From Raineyella sp. W15-4 (GTDB taxonomy: Bacteria; Actinomycetota; Actinomycetes; Propionibacteriales; Propionibacteriaceae), in assembly GCF_033170155.1 (NCBI RefSeq), contig NZ_CP137079.1, forward strand, positions 3,720,001-3,784,000: a stretch of 64,000 nucleotides of DNA, given 5' to 3'. The position numbers and the translations under genes were made by a program. Below, piece by piece: positions 60,205-64,000 of this stretch. How positions within the stretch are numbered: the first letter of the stretch is position 1; every line of letters starts with the position of its first letter. Below the pieces are notes generated by a model. The model was not told where the DNA came from, did not search any database, and saw nothing but the letters and a program-made list of their open reading frames with translations.

Positions 60205-61474
60205 GTGAGCCTGCCTTGGTCCGTTTCAGCCGCCCTTTTCGTTGAACCCGCGAAACCTCGCCAAGCAGGGCCTCAACCTGGGTGGTCGTGCGGTCCACAG
60301 AGAACTCATCTTCGTAGAGGAGCCGGGCGGTGCGGCCCATGTCTGCCAACCCACCACGCCCCGTCTGCAGAATCCCGCGAATGGCTTGAGAGATGGACGC
60401 GGGGTCGCCAGGCATCGCGCTGAACCCGACCCGGTGGGAGTCCACCAGGTTGACTACGTCCCCTGTTCCAGTTACCAGAATCGCTCGACCTGCGGCCAAA
60501 ATGGACTGCGTCTTGCTCGGCATGGTTACCGCGCTGAGGGGGTATCGGGCCAGGCTCACGTACGCCGCATCCGCGGTGGCGAGCAGATTCGCCATCTGAC
60601 TCTGGGGAAGGCGTCCCAGGAAGCGAATGTTGCTCGTCCCCTTGGCCGCAGCTTCACTGCGGAGGTCCCCCTCCTGCGTTCCCGATCCTGCCAAGAGCAC
60701 GACCAGTCGCGGATCATTGACGAGGGCGCACGCCTCGACGAGTGACCCGAGTCCTTGAGCGGCTCCCATGGTTCCGGCATACACGAGCACAATGGCTTCC
60801 GGATCGATGTCGAGCTCCGTGCGCAGTGATCGCCCTGACGGGTGAAAGGCCTGCTCGTCTGCGGGTTTAGGAATGTAGCGCAGGCGCTCTCGCGGGACTC
60901 CCCGATCCTCCAGGATCGGTCCCACCCCCGGAGAGATGTAGACGACGGCGTCTGAGGATGCGTACATGGCATTGCACCAACGCTCCAGCCCCGACCGCCC
61001 CATCCTGGCAATGGTCCCGGCACCGGCGAGCCCCGACACCGCCATCGTGTCCGGCCATAGGTCCGCGACCTCACAGACGGTCGGCGTGCCTCGCGTGATC
61101 TGCTGGAGCCACATCGGCAGGGCAATGGTGATCGGTGAATAGTTCACCCACAATGCATCCAGCTCAGGGAGCAACGGAACGCCGAACAAGGCTGCGCTCA
61201 GGCCGAACGATGCGTAGTTGGCGAGGCGCTTGGCTGCTGACTGGTTGTGATTGAGGTAGAGCGGCACGCGAGTGACATGCACTCCACCGAGCGTCTCGTG
61301 CAGCTGTGGGACCTGACGATAGCCTGCGGCCAAGGTGCCCGTTGGGTAGTTGGGAAAGCCTGTCAGAACGTGAACCTCATGTCCTCGGGCCGCCAGTGCT
61401 CGCGCTGTCACCGAAGTCAATGCCGCCGGCCCAGGCTCCGGCTCGTACCACTGGCTGAAAAATCCCAACCGCAT
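60197..61474 (-). CDS. Glycosyltransferase family 4 (WbuB-like)
   Basis: A 425-aa GT-B enzyme. MRLGFFSQWYEPEPGPAALTSVTARALAARGHEVHVLTGFPNYP is the WbuB-type N-terminus. The donor site reads RFLGRLPQSQMANLLATADAAYVSLARYPLSAVTMPSKTQSILAAGRAILVTG. WbuB-type enzymes often transfer L-FucNAc, in agreement with the CapEFG homologues here, but specificity is not proven. Confidence 0.85.
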   Translation of the reverse strand: MRLGFFSQWYEPEPGPAALTSVTARALAARGHEVHVLTGFPNYPTGTLAAGYRQVPQLHETLGGVHVTRVPLYLNHNQSAAKRLANYASFGLSAALFGVPLLPELDALWVNYSPITIALPMWLQQITRGTPTVCEVADLWPDTMAVSGLAGAGTIARMGRSGLERWCNAMYASSDAVVYISPGVGPILEDRGVPRERLRYIPKPADEQAFHPSGRSLRTELDIDPEAIVLVYAGTMGAAQGLGSLVEACALVNDPRLVVLLAGSGTQEGDLRSEAAAKGTSNIRFLGRLPQSQMANLLATADAAYVSLARYPLSAVTMPSKTQSILAAGRAILVTGTGDVVNLVDSHRVGFSAMPGDPASISQAIRGILQTGRGGLADMGRTARLLYEDEFSVDRTTTQVEALLGEVSRVQRKGRLKRTKAGSRG

Positions 61475-61477
61475 TTT

Positions 61478-62641
61478 CTAGGCTCCCACGACCTGGCGAA
61501 CTGTGTCGATCACACGGTCCACTTCACGGTCGGTCATCGCCGAGAAGATGGGAAGGCTTACGGCTCGCGCAAAAGCATCTGTGGCAACCGGGAAGTCCTC
61601 GGCTCGAAGGCCGAAGGTGTCCCTCCAGTACGGGTGGAGATGAAGAGGAATAAAGTGAACGCTGGTGCCGACGCCAGCGGCAGCCACCCGCTCTATGAAC
61701 TGATCGCGAGAAACAGCCGACTCATCGGTCAATCGGATCGCATAGATATGCCACGCATGGCCACCGGGTTCACGGGCGCCAACCGGGAGTGTCAGCGCTA
61801 ACCCGGCGAACTCCGAACTGTAGCGCTTGGCAATCTGCTGGCGGGCCGCTGCCATGTCTTTTGCCCTGCTGAGCTGCACCCGGCCTAGCGCCGCCGCAGT
61901 ATCCGTCAGATTATACTTGAACCCGGGCGCAACAACCTCGTAATGCCAACTGGGTTTCGTCGACCTGTACCGATCAAACACATCACGGCTGATTCCGTGT
62001 AATCTCATAATCCGGGCCCGGCGGGCAAGGTCCGGATTCCGAGTGACCAACATCCCACCTTCGCCAGTCGTTATCGTCTTCGTCGCATAGAACGAAAACA
62101 CCACCGCCTCACTATTACTATCTCCCACCATCCGCGCCTCATCCAGGACGGGAAATGAATGAGCGGCGTCCTCAATAACGTAAAGGCCGTGCAAACGGGC
62201 GAATTGAGCAATCCGCCTCCGCGGGATAGGAAGCCCCGCAAAATGGACCGGCATGATCGCCTTGGTCCGACTTGTTACCGCTCGCCCAGCCGCATCAAGG
62301 TCGATGGCGAGGGTATCGGGTTCAACATCCACAAACACTGGCCGAGCTCCGACATACCGAAGTACCTCGGCAGTGGATGTGAATGTCCACGTAGGGACAA
62401 GTACCTCATCGCCGGGCCCGATTCCGAGCGCCTCCACGGCGAGGTGAAGGCCTGCAGTGGCCGAGTTCACAGCCACCGCTTGAATACCTTCCCCCAAGAA
62501 GGAGGCGAATTCCTCCTCGAAAGCCCCAGCGTTAGGTCCCGTGGTCAGCCACCCAGAGCGCATCGTGTCCACGACGGCTTTGATCTCGGCTTCGGTGATG
62601 TCGGGACGGGCGAAAGGGACGAAATTGTCTTGACTGATCAT
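61478..62641 (-). CDS. DegT/DnrJ/EryC1 aminotransferase (PglE-like)
   Basis: A 387-aa PLP enzyme. FVPFARPDITEAEIKAVVDTMRSGWLTTGP is the family start. NSATAGLHLAVEALGIGPGDEVLVPTWTF, EDAAHSFP and FSFYATKTITTGEGGMLVT (PLP lysine in ATK) follow. It aminates a UDP- or dTDP-4-keto-6-deoxy sugar. With the adjacent FlaA1/PglF-like dehydratase the most likely product is UDP-4-amino-4,6-dideoxy-GlcNAc. ATG 62641 starts the conserved region. The 62642-62820 gap has no gene. Confidence 0.9.
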   Translation of the reverse strand: MISQDNFVPFARPDITEAEIKAVVDTMRSGWLTTGPNAGAFEEEFASFLGEGIQAVAVNSATAGLHLAVEALGIGPGDEVLVPTWTFTSTAEVLRYVGARPVFVDVEPDTLAIDLDAAGRAVTSRTKAIMPVHFAGLPIPRRRIAQFARLHGLYVIEDAAHSFPVLDEARMVGDSNSEAVVFSFYATKTITTGEGGMLVTRNPDLARRARIMRLHGISRDVFDRYRSTKPSWHYEVVAPGFKYNLTDTAAALGRVQLSRAKDMAAARQQIAKRYSSEFAGLALTLPVGAREPGGHAWHIYAIRLTDESAVSRDQFIERVAAAGVGTSVHFIPLHLHPYWRDTFGLRAEDFPVATDAFARAVSLPIFSAMTDREVDRVIDTVRQVVGA

Positions 62642-62820
62642 GCTGACATCCTCGGGGTGTGAACTGACTTGTGGCTCTGCCGAAGACGCGCAGTCAGGCA
62701 GGAATCGCGACGCGCTGACCGGCATTCCACTCGCCTTCGCCCGACAAGGAGACGCGCGACGGGCGTGGCGTATCCGCCTCCGTCCTACTAGTGGCGGCGT
62801 GCGGGGAGACGCCAATGCTC

Positions 62821-64000
62821 TCAGCCATGGGTGGTCAAGACCTCTCGATCGGAAGCGGCGTACAGCGTGGGGGTCCCCGCGGTGGCAAGCATCTGGTCGG
62901 ACAGCACCCGAGTCACGTCGCCCCGGTCCTGCGGGTCGACACTGCGGACCTTACCGGGCGCCAGGGCCGGCACGGAGACCCGGTTGATCAGGGGGTGGGC
63001 GCTCGGGATGCCCTGTTCGCGGGCGCTAAAAAGGACCTCATGCAGTTTCTCGCCATGCCGCAGCCCGGTGTACTGGATCCGGACGTCGTCGCGGTGGGAT
63101 TCCTCGATCAGCCGACGAGCCACATCGACGATACGGATCGGCTCGCCCATGTCGAGCACCATGACGTCGCTCGGCGCCCCGATCGCCCCGGCCTGGAGCA
63201 CCAGCTCGCACGCCTCTGGGATGGTCATGAAGTAGCGGGTGACGTCGGGATGGGTCACGGTGATCGGGCCGCCGCGCTCGATCTGGGCCCGGAAGGTGTA
63301 GAGCACCGATCCGCGGGAGCCCAGAACGTTGCCGAAGCGCACCGACAGATAGCGCACGCCGTGCTGTCCCGCATACCAAGACGTCAGCCGCTCCGCGATC
63401 CGCTTGGATTGGCCGAGGACGCTGGACGGGTCCGCCGCCTTGTCAGTGGAGATGTTCACCAGTGTCTCCACGCCGACACCGTGCGCCGCCTCGAGGACGT
63501 TGAGGGACCCCAGGACATTGGTCTTCCACCCCTCGAGCGGATACGTCTCCAGCATCGGCAGGTGCTTCAGCGCCGCCGCGTGGAAGACGACCTCGGGACG
63601 GTGCTGCCGGAAGACCTCCTGGAGGGCCTCCCGGTCACGGATGTCGCACAGGACCATGTCGTCGGTGTCAAGCAGCCCGACACCATAGAGCGACAGTTGC
63701 AGGGCGTGCAGCGCGGACTCGTCCCGGTCGAGGACGATGAGCTTCCTCGGTGACAGCTTGTGCACCTGACGAGCCAGTTCCGAGCCGATCGATCCACCGG
63801 CACCGGTGACGAGAACGACTTTGTCCGTGACATAGTCGGCGATCGCCGCCAGGTCAGTGTGGATCGGTCGACGCCCCAGCAGATCCGCCACGTTGAACTC
63901 ACGCAGCTCGTGCAGGCGGACGCGTCCGCCGATCCGCTCCCGCACCGGCGGGACGGTGACAAACTTGAGGCCGGCGGCCCGGCACTCGGTCGCGACCCGA
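62821..64000 (-). CDS. FlaA1/PglF-type nucleotide-sugar 4,6-dehydratase (5' end outside window)
   Basis: The visible ~390 residues hold the SDR part: VVLVTGAGGSIGSELARQVHKLSPRKLIVLDRDESALH, FHAAALKHLPMLETYPLEGWKTNVLGSLNVLEAA, NISTDKAADPSSVLGQSKRIAERL and VRFGNVLGSRGSVLYTF. The reading frame remains open to the right edge (CRAAGLKFVTVPPVRERIGG), so the protein continues with what is probably the membrane and CoA-binding-like domains of the long PglF/WbpM class. It converts UDP-GlcNAc to the 4-keto-6-deoxy sugar used by the aminotransferase. Confidence 0.9.
   Translation of the reverse strand, partial: RVATECRAAGLKFVTVPPVRERIGGRVRLHELREFNVADLLGRRPIHTDLAAIADYVTDKVVLVTGAGGSIGSELARQVHKLSPRKLIVLDRDESALHALQLSLYGVGLLDTDDMVLCDIRDREALQEVFRQHRPEVVFHAAALKHLPMLETYPLEGWKTNVLGSLNVLEAAHGVGVETLVNISTDKAADPSSVLGQSKRIAERLTSWYAGQHGVRYLSVRFGNVLGSRGSVLYTFRAQIERGGPITVTHPDVTRYFMTIPEACELVLQAGAIGAPSDVMVLDMGEPIRIVDVARRLIEESHRDDVRIQYTGLRHGEKLHEVLFSAREQGIPSAHPLINRVSVPALAPGKVRSVDPQDRGDVTRVLSDQMLATAGTPTLYAASDREVLTTHG

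Overview
The window reads as one chromosomal segment of a high-GC Gram-positive actinobacterium. The evidence is strong G/C third-position bias, frequent GTG starts, 4-base ATGA/GTGA stop-start overlaps, a DasR-type GlcNAc regulator, and a pyruvate:ferredoxin oxidoreductase. A facultative or anaerobic member of the Propionibacteriales is plausible, but the sequence alone does not prove it. No rRNA, tRNA or CRISPR array was seen.

Layout. 0.1-5.1 kb: housekeeping and accessory genes (flavodoxin-like protein, HtrA-like protease, EstB-like serine hydrolase, E2-type acyltransferase, TRIC/UPF0126 membrane protein). 5.1-5.7 kb: non-coding, with six perfect 17-bp tandem repeats. 5.7-11.7 kb: an N-acetylglucosamine uptake and catabolism locus. 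A GntR/HutC regulator, PTS EIIC, NagB and NagA lie on the minus strand; EIIB, EIIA and CutC diverge on the plus strand. Palindromic DasR-like sites lie between the two arms and upstream of nagB. 11.7-13.8 kb: small membrane/SHOCT protein, GNAT, DEDDh exonuclease.

14.0-22.0 kb holds the most unusual unit. A consensus-like promoter drives a 32-codon leader ORF containing a CCCRCRHC run. Next come a uroporphyrinogen-decarboxylase-fold protein with a methyltransferase-type His-x-Cys...Cys zinc site, a complete Liv-type ABC importer (lipoprotein, fused LivHM permease, two ATPases), a VOC/glyoxalase-like protein and a ProC-like imine reductase. I propose a cysteine-controlled import and processing pathway for an unknown sulfur-containing amino-acid-like or methylated compound. 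Copies of a 72-bp palindromic repeat lie on both sides of this operon, and two copies flank the next gene, an AbiEi/DUF559 protein.

23.3-26.0 kb: the three-gene AmmeMemoRadiSam module (Memo, AMMECR1, radical SAM). 26.3 kb: remnant of an MFS exporter. 26.9-32.3 kb: zinc-ribbon thioredoxin, then PFOR plus a dihydroorotate-dehydrogenase-like partner. 32.5-33.5 kb: HTH/PIN toxin-antitoxin pair. 33.5-35.4 kb: ROK regulator and GNAT.

35.6-64.0 kb is a surface-polysaccharide region invaded by mobile DNA. UDP-glucose dehydrogenase, a decayed VapBC, a ugd fragment and an O-antigen-ligase-like protein come first. An orphan 447-aa protein, a TacAT toxin-antitoxin pair and an IS graveyard follow. In the graveyard, an IS1634-type element carries three nested insertions (IS3, a second IS1634-type copy and IS21) and is itself inserted in an older relative. 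From 49.3 kb to the right edge a minus-strand operon encodes Wzx, Wzy, four glycosyltransferases, CapE/CapF/CapG homologues (UDP-N-acetyl-L-fucosamine), a PglC-type initiating transferase, an acetyltransferase, a DegT aminotransferase and a FlaA1/PglF-type dehydratase (open at the window end). The 49-54 kb part is visibly richer in A+T than the rest, which suggests horizontal acquisition.
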